From Nephromyces sp. MM_2019 (lineage: Eukaryota; Apicomplexa; Aconoidasida; Nephromycida): DNA of 36,654 nucleotides. The position numbers and the translations under genes were made by a program. Under the pieces are notes generated by a model, which was given only the letters and a program-made list of their open reading frames with translations, was not told the DNA's origin and searched no databases. Shown piece after piece: positions 25,801-36,643 of the stretch. The stretch spans positions 3,767-40,420 of the forward strand of contig JADHZB010000295.1 in assembly GCA_015657535.1 (NCBI GenBank), written 5' to 3'. Each line of letters begins with the position of its first letter. Positions within the stretch are counted from its first letter, which is position 1.

Positions 25801-26493
25801 CAGTCTGTGTTTATAAAGCCATTAGCAAATGTTTGAAGTTACATTTTTGCTTTAGTAACCATTTGTGGGGTATATATATCTAATCTAGACATTTATTCAA
25901 CATTTATAGGGGTGTGCAATGTTATATAATCGCTCATGTGGAGGTTGTATGCAAGAAGATTACACAATATTACATAATTACCATTAGCTTAGAGGTGTAC
26001 AATACCTTTAACTACCTGCACAACCGAAGCTTTTAAAGAGCTCCTACTACTTACTCTACACTCATTCCTGTGTTTGTTGGAATATACAACAGAATTTTTT
26101 AAATCAATCTACTATCCTAGTGGGGAAGTATCCTTTTTCTTTAAAACTTTAACAGCACCATTTGACGCCCTCAGATAGCACTTAAACTAGATATAATTAC
26201 AAAAATTTCCAAAATTTGAACCATCCTTTGGACATTAGTAAGTATAAAATACAAAATAAAACAATATTAAAAAAAACTTTTTAGTTATATTTTTTACATT
26301 CCGGAAACTATTATAACTGTCTTTAATTTTAAGTAACTTTTTTTAGTACATAAAAGAAGAATCCAGATTATACAATATACAAAACTATATAAAACCAACG
26401 TAAACTTTTTAAAATTCATAATTTTTTATTAGTATCTGCAGAATTAACTAAAAACAATATTATTACCAAAGCAGAATTAGGAAACCAATAAAA
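22883..26493. other. 3.6-kb region, mostly noncoding, with one unexplained open frame
   Basis: This lies between the 5' end of the - strand gene (22882) and the aminotransferase start (26494). The longest open frame is 22994-23395 on the - strand (133 codons; Cys-, Phe- and Ser-rich; no motif I recognise), just upstream of the - strand gene. It could be leader sequence or chance. 23930-24450 is TG-rich and 24450-25430 is AT-rich without a gene. Confidence 0.5.
25524..26065 (-). other. Possible very short exons of an unrecognised gene
   Basis: On the - strand, ATG at 26065 is followed after 11 nt by GTAAGT (26054). A second piece at 25552-25524 has a TTAG acceptor and a GTAAGT donor, and joins in phase to give MSVETQISLGRALR. 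This piece is unusually GC-rich for the window. A further exon could follow near 25450 (two CAG acceptors). The + strand also has a good acceptor (ttacag, 25509-25514) in front of the same sequence, so strand is uncertain. No family is recognised. Confidence 0.18.
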
Positions 26494-28590
26494 ATGAATA
26501 GTAAACTAACAAACTTATCTAGCCTTTTGAAGGCCAACTCAGCTTATTTGGGTATTAAGAACTTAAGATTCTTCTCTGCTGAAGCTTCTACTATGGCCAG
26601 TACAAGTACCCAAACAAGTGAGAAAATGAACACTTCAGCTCCATTTACAAGCACTCTTACAGGAAAACCTTACGACTATGAAGCTACTTATGAAAAGAGA
26701 AACAAACATGGTTTTCTCAATATGTATTATAAAAAGCCTGTAATGTTAGCACGAGGAAAAATGCAATATCTATACGATCACAGTGGAAAGTAAGTGTATA
26801 ACCAATATCGTTTTTTATTTTATTACATAAAATTTATAAAATATGAGCTATTTATTGAATTGCAATGACCTATTGAAACTCCAACAGGGAACACAAGCAC
26901 CTGTCAACTTGGGGTAAAGCAAGCCAAGTCGTTTATGTACTTTCATTGAATTTTTGTAATTTTGAGATTAATTTTACAGGATTCTATTGTATTTTATATA
27001 TACTGGAATTTTCTATTTCTTTTTTATGCTTTTAAATACTCTATAAACTCCGATTAAAGCCAAATTTTACTTACTTGACTCAACTTGAATATTCTATTTT
27101 CAGAGAATATCTTGACTCTTTCGGAGGTATCTTATCTGTTGGTTTAGGACACTGTCACCCCAAAATTGCTGCTTATCAGATGAAAGCTATCAACTCATTG
27201 ACTCATACAAGCTGTTGTTATATGTCTGCGGAAATGTTTGAATACCTTGATGAATTATTAGCAACATTCCCACCAGGATATAGTGCTTATCTTGTCAATT
27301 CTGGAAGCGAAGCAAATGAATTAGCAATTATGATGGCTCGCGAATACACAGGAAACTATGATGTGTTTTCCTTTAGAGGAGCATACCATGGTATGACAAA
27401 TACAGTTATGGGAGCTTTGGGTAACAAGACTCAAAAATATAAAACACCTCATTCTTTCGGTTTCCATAAATTACTTAACCCCAATCCATACAGAAGTTTG
27501 GTTTCAGCAGAAAAAGCTGTAGAATTTTACACAAATGATTTGAAAGAAGCAATCTGGTCAAACACTGGTGGCAGTTGTGCTCTTTTTATGGCAGAGAGTG
27601 TGCAAGGTGTTAATGGTATGACAGGCTATCCAGAAGGTTATTTAAAAGCTGCCTACAATGTTGTAAGAGCAGCAGGTGGCTTAACATTGGCCGACGAAGT
27701 GCAAACGGGTTGGGGCAGAACAGGTAGCACTTTTTGGAGATGGCAATATCATGATGTCACTCCTGACATTTGTGTAATGGCAAAAACTATGGGAAATGGT
27801 ATACCAATCGCAGCCGTTGTTGCTAGAGAAGAAGTTATGAATTGTGTTGGTAGGAAAACTTTTATCAACACTTTTGGAGGTAAAATTTTAAGCTTTGTAT
27901 CTCGAATCAACGAGACAATTTTTATGACTTTTTTTAGGAAATAATGTAACTGTTGCATCTGCTTATGGCACATTAAAGACTATTAAAGAAGAGAATATGC
28001 AAGTAACTATACATGGGATATTACAACAATATATTATACACGATTAAGATTGAGATGGATTACAATACTTGAAATTTTTTTTCCCAGGAAAATGCTAAAA
28101 AGTTGGGCGATTATATGATGGGAGAATTTACTAAAATGCAAGATAAATACCACTTTATGGGTGATGTTAGGTTCGTATTAAATATAAAAGATAGTTGTAC
28201 TCAAACCTCAACGTTAACAATTTTTATAATTTTAACAGAGGAAGTGGTTTCATGATGGGACTTGAATTTGTAAAAGATAAAGAATCAAAAACTCCTGATG
28301 CTCCTATTGTTGACGAAATTATGGAATACTGCAAAGATAACGGTGTACTAGTTGGTAAATGTGGTTATGGATCTGTAATTCGGTAAGATTACGTACATGA
28401 CTTATATTTACAATTTTTTTGCCACATATCTAGACAGAATGTTTTTTAAATGATTGATACCCCTTGATTATAATACAAAATTTACCAATTGTTTATTTAC
28501 AGTGTAACTCCTCCTCTATGCTTCACCAAAGAAAATGCTGATCAAGTATTACAAACCATGGAAGATGCTTTCAAAAATGTGTCGAAATAA
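26494..28590 (+). CDS. AGXT2: Mitochondrial AGXT2-type class III aminotransferase, six exons, 483 aa
   Basis: A PLP-dependent omega-aminotransferase of the alanine-glyoxylate aminotransferase 2 group. The family transfers amino groups from alanine, beta-amino acids or dimethylarginines to glyoxylate or pyruvate in mitochondria. The exons are 26494-26789, 27104-27879, 27938-28002, 28088-28170, 28239-28382 and 28503-28590, and all joins keep frame. The N-terminus (SSLLKANSAYLGIKNLRFFS) is basic, Ser-rich and acid-free, a typical mitochondrial presequence. Family motifs in order: SFGGILSVGLGHCHPK, NSGSEANELAIMMARE (phosphate cup), GAYHGMTN, LADEVQTGWGRTG (PLP-nitrogen Asp), MAKTMGNGIPIAAV (Schiff-base Lys), NTFGGN, MGDVRGSGFMMGLEFVKD, and the C-terminal RVTPPLCFTKENAD. 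The exon 4 donor is the unusual GTTCGT. The length is close to the animal enzyme. Other class III members (ornithine or GABA types) fit less well because of the VRGSG and C-terminal motifs. Confidence 0.93.
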
Positions 28591-29530
28591 ATCTTTTAAT
28601 CTAGACATAATACAATTGTTTAACTATTTTATGTAGTTGTTTTTTTAAAGTTTTCACATTACATGTGTGATTTTTATTCATGTATATTTATTAAACATTT
28701 ATATTTATAATGTTCTTAATTAAAATTATCGTTTCTGTATCTATACTATTAGTAGCGCTTACTAAAACTATTAAGTTTAAGTGAATAAAGTAAAATCTGA
28801 TCCTTTTATATATTTTATTCGTTTTAATAAACAGAATTTGTCAATGTTAATTAAATATAACAAAGATGTTTGAAATTTCCATTATTTTATTATTATTTTA
28901 ATTGATTTAAAGATTTTAAATCAATTGAATCATATATACATATAATTAACCAATACAAAAATTAAACTATAATTATATAATTAGATATGAATAGTAATTA
29001 CATAATCTTGGGAATAACAAAATATTTGTAAAAGATTCAATTCGAGCATTGTTCTTGACTAAATAATCTTGGTTAAACTTTAAATGTAAATGAATAGTCC
29101 TAGATTTATAAATAATTATTTTCCATTATAGAGTTTGTTACTGAACTTTGATCACTGCATTTAGGTAATTTAGTTGCTGTTCTCCAAATTGTATAATTAA
29201 ATAACCCTTATTAAAAATATTATAAATACTTTGCCAGTAAAAACAATTAACTCCTTTGCTAAACTATATTATTAGTGATAGGATTGTAATTGAAAGTGTC
29301 TAACTACAACTAGAATGTAATTTCACAATTGTTAGTAAATAGTTTTAAATTTTGTTCTTAATTTACATTTTACCAAATTATTATCATTTTTGATAACAAC
29401 AACCTCAAGTGATTCGAAAAAATTAACATCGAAACAACTAAATAACCACCACTTACACATTATACCAAAAATTTTAAATAATATACCGTTCCAAGATATT
29501 CAAGCCTAACACCGATTTAAATTTACCAGA
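28591..29530. other. AT-rich intergenic spacer between the aminotransferase and lectin genes
   Basis: Contains the 3' flank of the aminotransferase gene and the 5' flank of the lectin gene, both on the + strand. Poly-A/T runs are common, no CA array is present and no exon is visible. The last 120 nt before 29531 are A/C-rich and pyrimidine-poor, as expected for a leader. Confidence 0.6.
28784..28789 (+). terminator. Candidate polyadenylation signal AATAAA
   Basis: Lies 194 nt past the aminotransferase stop codon. Supported by position only. Confidence 0.3.
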
Positions 29531-30991
29531 ATGAGTACTGTACATACACTTTCTACTTCCCCCTTTTTATGCTTCTTCATCTTCTATTCTCTCTTTCGCT
29601 CTGATTGGGGGATTAGTCAAGAGCAAGTAGATTCGGCACAAGTATCATTACACAAACCTCCTGTCGAGGACAAACCTATGACTGACTTATCTTTTTTCGA
29701 TGACTCTAATACAACTGATAAAAGCAAAATTAGACTGTTCCATCATTCATTTGAACCCCCTATGTCACGTGATCTCAAAACTAATGAATTCAGCTGGCAT
29801 TTTGATGACGCTTGTACACCTACCAGAAAACATGTCATCCTGGCACCATCTATACATAATAGACAAGGCCAAATGTGGCACCGACAGCCATTAGAAACCA
29901 ATAACTTCCAAATTATGTTTTCTTTCAAATTTTTGAAAGAAAGCAACAATAACTCAACACCAAAAGGTATGGCCTTTTGGTATTCTTCACAACCATACGT
30001 ATCAAATAACAAATCTAATATGTCAAATCCTGATGGTAAAATTATGGGAGCTATACCTAATTTCGATGGGGTTGGTATAGTTTTCTCAACCACAAATCAA
30101 AACGGCCTGTATAACCCTGAAATTACAGTTATTAGCGTGACTAAAGAAGGTAAAACAAATCAATTAACCACAGCAGTTCAATATGACTTTATTAATAGCA
30201 GTGATGAAATACAAGTATTCTACCTATCCGTTGGCCCCAATGAGTTTTTTGGTAAAATCTGTTCAGCCAATGGTCCTTGGAAACAACTATTCAACTTAGA
30301 CATTAATGTCAATACAGGTGGCTATGTTGGATTTACTGCAGATACAGGCAATATGATTTCCACTAATCCACACTCTATCGCCTTATATTCAATGCTTACT
30401 TACAACTTGGACCCATCTTTAGTTGGAGAAGAAAACCATGATCTAGATGAAATCAACACAAACCCAGAAATAAAAAATTTACTTAAAAGATATCCAGAAG
30501 CAATGAACCAACGTGAAGTTTCTGAATCTGTACAATCCTTATCAAGAGTAGTTTATAAACAAATTGCTGAGCAAACTAGCAGGGAATCAGAGCTACTTAG
30601 ATCAGTTCGCTCATTAACATTAAAAACTCAATATTTAGAAAATTCCGTGAATGAAATACACAGGAGTTTAATTAATTTATTAGATACTAATAGCACTATT
30701 TCTATACCGCAATTCATGTTGCAATTAAATGGGATGAAAGAAACAATAAATCAACAAAATCAACTCCAAACTAGCACAATAGGCAAGATCAGTAAAAAAC
30801 TTGAAACGACCGCTTTACCATCTAAAGATCTTCAAAATTTAATTCAGTCTTCGAAACAGTTGGAAGACTCCATACAAAGTCGCCACTCAATCAGCTTTTT
30901 ACTGACAATCTTCCTCATATTGATTACACTTTCTTTTGGATTCTATATTTGGAAACGTTTCAGAGATATGGAAAAGAAACATTATCTATAA
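29531..30991 (+). CDS. L-type lectin cargo receptor-like membrane protein (ERGIC-53/Emp47 type), 486 aa
   Basis: Proteins of this family bind glycoproteins in the ER lumen and carry them to the Golgi. There is a single exon. Residues 1-28 are a signal peptide with hydrophobic core PFLCFFIFYSLF. The luminal lectin domain spans about 65-300: FHHSFEPPMS, WHFDDACTPTRKHVILAPS, GQMWHRQPL, FSFKFLKESN, KGMAFWYS, NFDGVGIVFSTTNQNG and GGYVGFTADTG. An acidic, Gln/Ser-rich stalk with coiled-coil character follows to about 450. One membrane span (ISFLLTIFLILITLSFGFYIW) and a 12-residue basic tail KRFRDMEKKHYL complete it. The lysines are at -4 and -5, so this is not a perfect KKXX retrieval signal. The Ca-binding loop of ERGIC-53 (FFDSFDNDG) is replaced by VFSTTNQNG, which lacks the acidic ligands. 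Alone among the complete genes here, it has no intron and no simple repeats. Confidence 0.88.
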   Translation: MSTVHTLSTSPFLCFFIFYSLFRSDWGISQEQVDSAQVSLHKPPVEDKPMTDLSFFDDSNTTDKSKIRLFHHSFEPPMSRDLKTNEFSWHFDDACTPTRKHVILAPSIHNRQGQMWHRQPLETNNFQIMFSFKFLKESNNNSTPKGMAFWYSSQPYVSNNKSNMSNPDGKIMGAIPNFDGVGIVFSTTNQNGLYNPEITVISVTKEGKTNQLTTAVQYDFINSSDEIQVFYLSVGPNEFFGKICSANGPWKQLFNLDINVNTGGYVGFTADTGNMISTNPHSIALYSMLTYNLDPSLVGEENHDLDEINTNPEIKNLLKRYPEAMNQREVSESVQSLSRVVYKQIAEQTSRESELLRSVRSLTLKTQYLENSVNEIHRSLINLLDTNSTISIPQFMLQLNGMKETINQQNQLQTSTIGKISKKLETTALPSKDLQNLIQSSKQLEDSIQSRHSISFLLTIFLILITLSFGFYIWKRFRDMEKKHYL

Positions 30992-31770
30992 CCCCAACCA
31001 CTAAGGTTTAGGCACCAAACATACCTTGTATTATCTCGTTTTCTTTATTAGTTAGTAAATTGATTTGCGTGTAAATATCTAAAATTAGCTCTTATATCTT
31101 TAGATAATTTTTTTTGTGTAGAATACAACCTTACTTAACACAAACACTTTTACACTCTAAAACAAAATTAATTATATTCAAAACCACATTAACACATTAG
31201 AATATATTTAATTTTATATAACAACACACACAAATCTCAAATACATTAATAAACAAGGAGATTAGTAGACACTACAAATTCAAATCATCTCCCGTACTGA
31301 AGATAGGCCACCTTCCATTCAGGCAATAGAAGAAGGAAGAAGCGTTTAAGCCATGATTCATTTGCATTAAACATTCCATTCAATTATTTTAGAAAATTTA
31401 AAATTTTGTTAAATTCAAATAAATTCGTATTTGTACCATTTTATCAAACATTAAGTTTTTAGTACCCTTAACCTTACCAATAACTTTATGATTGAAATTC
31501 TTATTTGATTTGATAAAAATTTTATCAAATTAGGAATCTATTTTCTACAAATATTTATATCTTTATTTATGCAAACACACACACATCTTAATTTTTATAC
31601 ACTTTCAAGGGTTTAATACGTACCCGCATCTTACTCTTTATGTGCATTTGATCAAGCAGGCATACACAAATTATGCATAGTTTTCGACAATTTTGACACA
31701 TTTCCAATAACATATACATATAGATGTATATATATGCACAGGTTATCACTACTTAAAACATATTATAGAC

Positions 31771-31804
<34 letters not shown>

Positions 31805-33846
31805 TCAACTATTTTTTATTACTTGACTTGTACACAAATCACTTAGAGATATTATTAATCATTATAAACACACACTAGTCACCCAATTATATATTTACTA
31901 GTATAATTTATCATCTTATAACCCATATCACACACAGAAATAATCAGTGATAAATAATATTTAGCATTATATATACTTAATAGTAACACTTCAAACCGTT
32001 ATACTCATCTATATACATTTCAGGAAAACATCAAATTCATTCGAAAATTTGATTCAATTAGCATGTTATAATAAGCAAATTTTAAATACTATATATAAAG
32101 ATGTATACATTTCCATACACACACATCTAATATGTAATAAATATATTATTACATACAATAAGATGTATGTATATTGGGGTGAACAATAAAATAATCTCTA
32201 ATTTATTTGACACAAACTAAATACATCTCATTATTAAACATTTTGAAAACATCTAAACAACTAAATATACACACCATGAAATCATACATTGAGGTAGTTA
32301 TGTTTCTACACCTACACACACATAACCTATATCATATACCTACTTATACATTAATCAAGTGAATATCTGTTTATTTATATACAGTCAAAAAGGCACATAT
32401 ACATATAAACAGCCAATTTGATTTACACACAAAAATATTACACTGATTTACAACAAAAAAATACACACATTGGTACACATATTTGAACATTTATTAAGTA
32501 ATTATATCTTAGAAAATAAACCCAAAAAGTTGTACATTACACACACTCAACATGTACATAAAGATTAAAATAAGTTATATATACATAGGTGTGTATAATA
32601 ATAAATTCGTAGAAATGTGTTATTATATATATATAAATATAATAAACACAAGTTTGTATTTTACCATATTCAACAATATTTTGAGTGCAATATAAATAAA
32701 GTCATACTAGTAATTTGGGTATATAATATAATCATAATAAATTTGTATGAAATTAATCTCAATGTATATGTATTCAATAAGTAAATGTTTTGCAAGGATA
32801 TATTGTATATAAAGTTTCAAATGAAAACTATTCTAGGGAAATTCCTCCAATTTATACACATTTATGTTTAGAAATTCATACAACACGAATTGTGCTTAAC
32901 TAGACTTACACACATGTTTACATTCACACATATTGTGTATACAAATATATAGATAAATATAGTACACACATGTTACTCACAAATATGTATGTGTTTACAT
33001 AACCATTTTTACATATACGGCATTTTATCCACACAAATATCTACACACACACACACATCTTAAAGACCCACAAGTTTCACAAACACATTTACACACACAT
33101 TAAATACTTGTATGCACACACATTTACATACAAGCAAATCCAAATCAATACATAGTATTATATACACACAAATTTATATATATACACATTAAATACTTTA
33201 TATATATCTATTTATATATCCACACATCTACCTCTAAACACACATATTTCTATAAATACATCCCTATATAGCCACCCATTATACATAGCCTCATTCACTA
33301 CACAGAGTTAGTAAATCATAAATTCTATATATCACTATTATATTTTTCAAATTTGAAAGATTTACATATCCCATTAGACTGTGTGACTACACACACACCC
33401 AAACACCCACACACACACACACACACACACAGACTCACTCAAACACACCCTCAATCATAAACACACCCTCAATTACAAACACACGCTCATTCATACACAC
33501 AATTATATATACATGCACAACTTTATATCTACTAGAACTAGTCACACCATATATATATACCAAATCAGATCAACATACACAACTACAAATTAAAATTGAA
33601 TCAAACTTAACAGGGGCATACACACACACACACACACATATTTTTAAAAGGTAACAATAACACACATCAATGCATACATATATCTACACACACAAACACT
33701 TATATACACTTACACACACACTCAAAACTGGGCACTACACTCATATTTATATACACACATAAGTATAACATCATAAATGTATTAAATCAATATTCTTGTA
33801 AAGGACATATCGGCTGTTAACACCCAAACGACGCTAAATTTAAGCG
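30992..33846. other. AT/CA-rich intergenic region without a recognisable gene
   Basis: About 2.85 kb. The left part is the 3' flank of the lectin gene. A (TA)n tract is at about 31770-31803, and CA microsatellites increase toward the right (for example 33398-33432 and 33618-33640). No open frame of note exists on either strand. The segment just before 33847 (about 33780-33846) is the likely leader of the SAPS gene. Confidence 0.6.
31248..31253 (+). terminator. Candidate polyadenylation signal AATAAA
   Basis: 257 nt after the lectin stop codon. Supported by position only. Confidence 0.25.
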
Positions 33847-35949
33847 ATGGAAGGTACTATACTTACACACGCATATATATTTGTATATATATATATACGC
33901 ACACTCTCACAAACGCACATATATATATATACGCACGCATACACATACACTTACACACACATAATTATACTGTTCACTTACCTTTCCACACATATAATTT
34001 ATTTCTACTCACCCATACACACTATACATACACAAGCAATATATACTCCACTTATACACATACACACACAGACTATTCATGTAAACAAAAACAAATGTGT
34101 ATAATTTAGGTGAATATTACCTACATGGTGGTGGTTCATTCTGGGAGAATGTCACCTCTGCTTCATCGTAAGAAATACACACACATAGAGATCCATACAC
34201 ATAATAATATATACACACACAGCCACACATAAGAAATGAACACACATAAAGTTCACCACACATAGAGCCACACACACATAGAGATACACACACATAGTAA
34301 CATTCAAATACAGAGCCACACACATATAGCAGCATATAGACACAGAGCCATACACACATAGTAATATACACACATTGACTTAACACAATTGCATGCCTAC
34401 ACACACACTCAATAATTTTTATTTAATAATAATTAGGTATATTTATATATGTATGTATATTCTATAATTGAAATACATTTATACTCTATAATTAATGTGT
34501 AAGTGTTTAATTGTGTGTATGTATCTTTCCATTTGTGTATGTGTGCCAAAATGAGGGGGTATGTGTGAATTTGTGTGTAATGTAAATTTGTTTATATAAG
34601 TGTGCGTGTGCCTATAAAAATGCATGCGTTTCTATATAAATGTATGCGTTTCTATATAAATGTATGTGTTTCTATATAAATGTGTGTGTGCCTATATAAA
34701 TGTGTGTGTGTCTATATAAATGTGTGTGTGTCTATATAAATGTGTGTGTGTCTATATAAATGTGTGTGTGTCTATCTAAACATATATATATATGTGTGTG
34801 TGTGTAAATAGGGCTGATATTGACTTGTTGTTAGCGGAACCAAGTTGTGATATTGAAGACCTCTTAGGTTCAGAGTCATTTTTACAAGAATTGAAGGCCC
34901 ACAATCAAGACCTAATTAGTTTGTAAGGGGAACTGTGTGTGTAAATATTTACATGATATATATACATGTGTGTATAATTATATATATAATCTATATCTGT
35001 GTGCGTGCAAATATATATATATATGATATATATATGTGTGCTAATTTATTTAATATATTTGCTTGTGTAATCATATATATCTATAATATATATCTCTATG
35101 TGTGTAAATATATATATGATATATATATGTGTGTGTGTAAATATATATATGATATATATATGTGTGTGTGTAAGTATATATATGAAACATATGTACGTGT
35201 GAGAGAATAAATCTATTCAATACGGTGTAAATACATGTATAAGATTATTATTTATTAAAGCTGTGTAATTTTTATTATATACTACACAATTTGAAATTGA
35301 TTATTAGTTTTCACACATTCCACATTAATAATTACACACACATACACACTCAAATACTCAATACTTATATACAAACAAAATAATTACACACACTTTTTAG
35401 TATAATACGGCCTAGTTCAATTTTACGGATGATTGAACTAATCACACTAGAACCTGAAGATGACACTGATGATAGGAGGCGATATAAGTAAGTAAATCAC
35501 ACATACATATATACTCCAAAACAAACACACATAAACACTTAAAAACACACACACATAAACACACACACATAAACACACACATACACTATACAAAAACACA
35601 CATAAAGGTATATATATATATATACTCATATATACATAAACACACACAAATATACTCACACACAATTACACACACACACAATTACACACACATAGACAAA
35701 TACATACAAATACAAATACGCTTACACACACAATTACATACACATCCACAAATACACACATCTACAATTACACAAACATACAAATTCATACACACACAAA
35801 GACACACACATAGAAATGCGCATATACACCATTACACATTCACACACTCACCACACATTTTTATATGATTTTTGAAGATTACCTTTTATTGCAAGTGAGG
35901 CATTTTCTGCGGGAATTAATCGAATTTTGACGTAATTTATAATTAATTT

Positions 35950-35990
<41 letters not shown>

Positions 35991-36175
35991 CACACCCACA
36001 CATATTTACACATATACATATATACATATATATATATTTTAGAAATTTATTGGAACAAAAAAATCCATCACCACTTAAACTTTTATGGAGGTTTTTAGAT
36101 AACCCTACCCCGGTAATTTATATATACTGTGTCTATAAAATTAATTAATTAAGTTCTTTATGTATAATTTCCCTA

Positions 36176-36260
<85 letters not shown>

Positions 36261-36364
36261 TGCTATGTGTTCATTACACACAATTTTACACACAGTTAAA
36301 CCCAGTTTTGGCTAGCTATTTTTCACGGACAGTAGAGGCAATGGTGAATCTAGGGGGCTCTACA
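33847..36364 (+). CDS. SAPS-domain phosphatase regulator (PP6R/Sit4-associated), 3'-partial, seven exons
   Basis: SAPS proteins bind the PP6/Sit4 catalytic subunit and direct its substrate choice. The exons are 33847-33853, 34110-34167, 34812-34922, 35401-35487, 35878-35931, 36043-36112 and 36296-36364. The donor at 36365 (GTAAGG) shows that the gene continues beyond the window. All six joins keep frame. Exon 1 is only 7 nt (Met-Glu plus one base). Landmarks in family order: GSFWENVTSASSADIDLLLA, EDLLGSESFLQELKAHNQDL, RPSSILRMIELITLEPED, YKLPFIASEAFSAGINRIL, SPLKLLWRFLDNP, and LNPVLASYFSRTVEAMVN. The order and spacing match the N-terminus of animal PP6R (FW, LL, LQE.KAQN, YP..A.E.L, LL..FLD, LNP.LASFFS, from memory). 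The exon 5 acceptor is AAG (35875-35877), with no CAG or TAG near that keeps frame. Introns are packed with CA, TG and TA repeats. Confidence 0.9.
34601..34780. repeat. 20-nt minisatellite, nine exact-length units, SAPS intron 2
   Basis: Nine consecutive 20-nt units ending in 'ctatataaa' (last one 'ctatctaaa'). The left units carry tgcatgcgtt or tgtatgcgtt and the right ones tgtgtgtgtg, so the array grades from diverged to near-identical copies (34701-34760 identical). It ends 31 nt before the exon 3 acceptor side at 34812. Confidence 0.95.
35098..35190. repeat. TG/TA composite tandem repeat, SAPS intron 3
   Basis: Three copies of a 31-33-nt unit made of a TGTGTGTAA block followed by an 'atatatatgatatatatat' block. 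The TA parts are themselves palindromic around GAT. Confidence 0.8.
36178..36259. repeat. Perfect (CA)41 microsatellite, SAPS intron 6
   Basis: About 82 nt of uninterrupted CA, the longest pure dinucleotide run in the window, inside the 183-nt intron between exons 6 and 7. It ends 36 nt before exon 7. Confidence 0.95.
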
Positions 36365-36643
36365 GTAAGGAGTTTAAACTCATTATATATATACACACAT
36401 ATATAGATATAACCTATACTCACACATAGATATATACATATGTATAGCCACACACATACTTATATATATCTACATACATATAGATACAACATAACAAACA
36501 ATCCTAGACATATGATCCATATAAATTCTTGTATACATACACACATATCTAGATATTTGCACTAATATACATTAATATATACACACATTACCTCCCCTTA
36601 TACCCATACACACGACTACTTTTACACCCTCCGATCTTCTTAT

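Noticed and set aside
33847..34104. 85-codon + strand open frame starting at the SAPS ATG
   Set aside because: Only the first 7 nt are exon; the remainder is CA/TA repeat intron.
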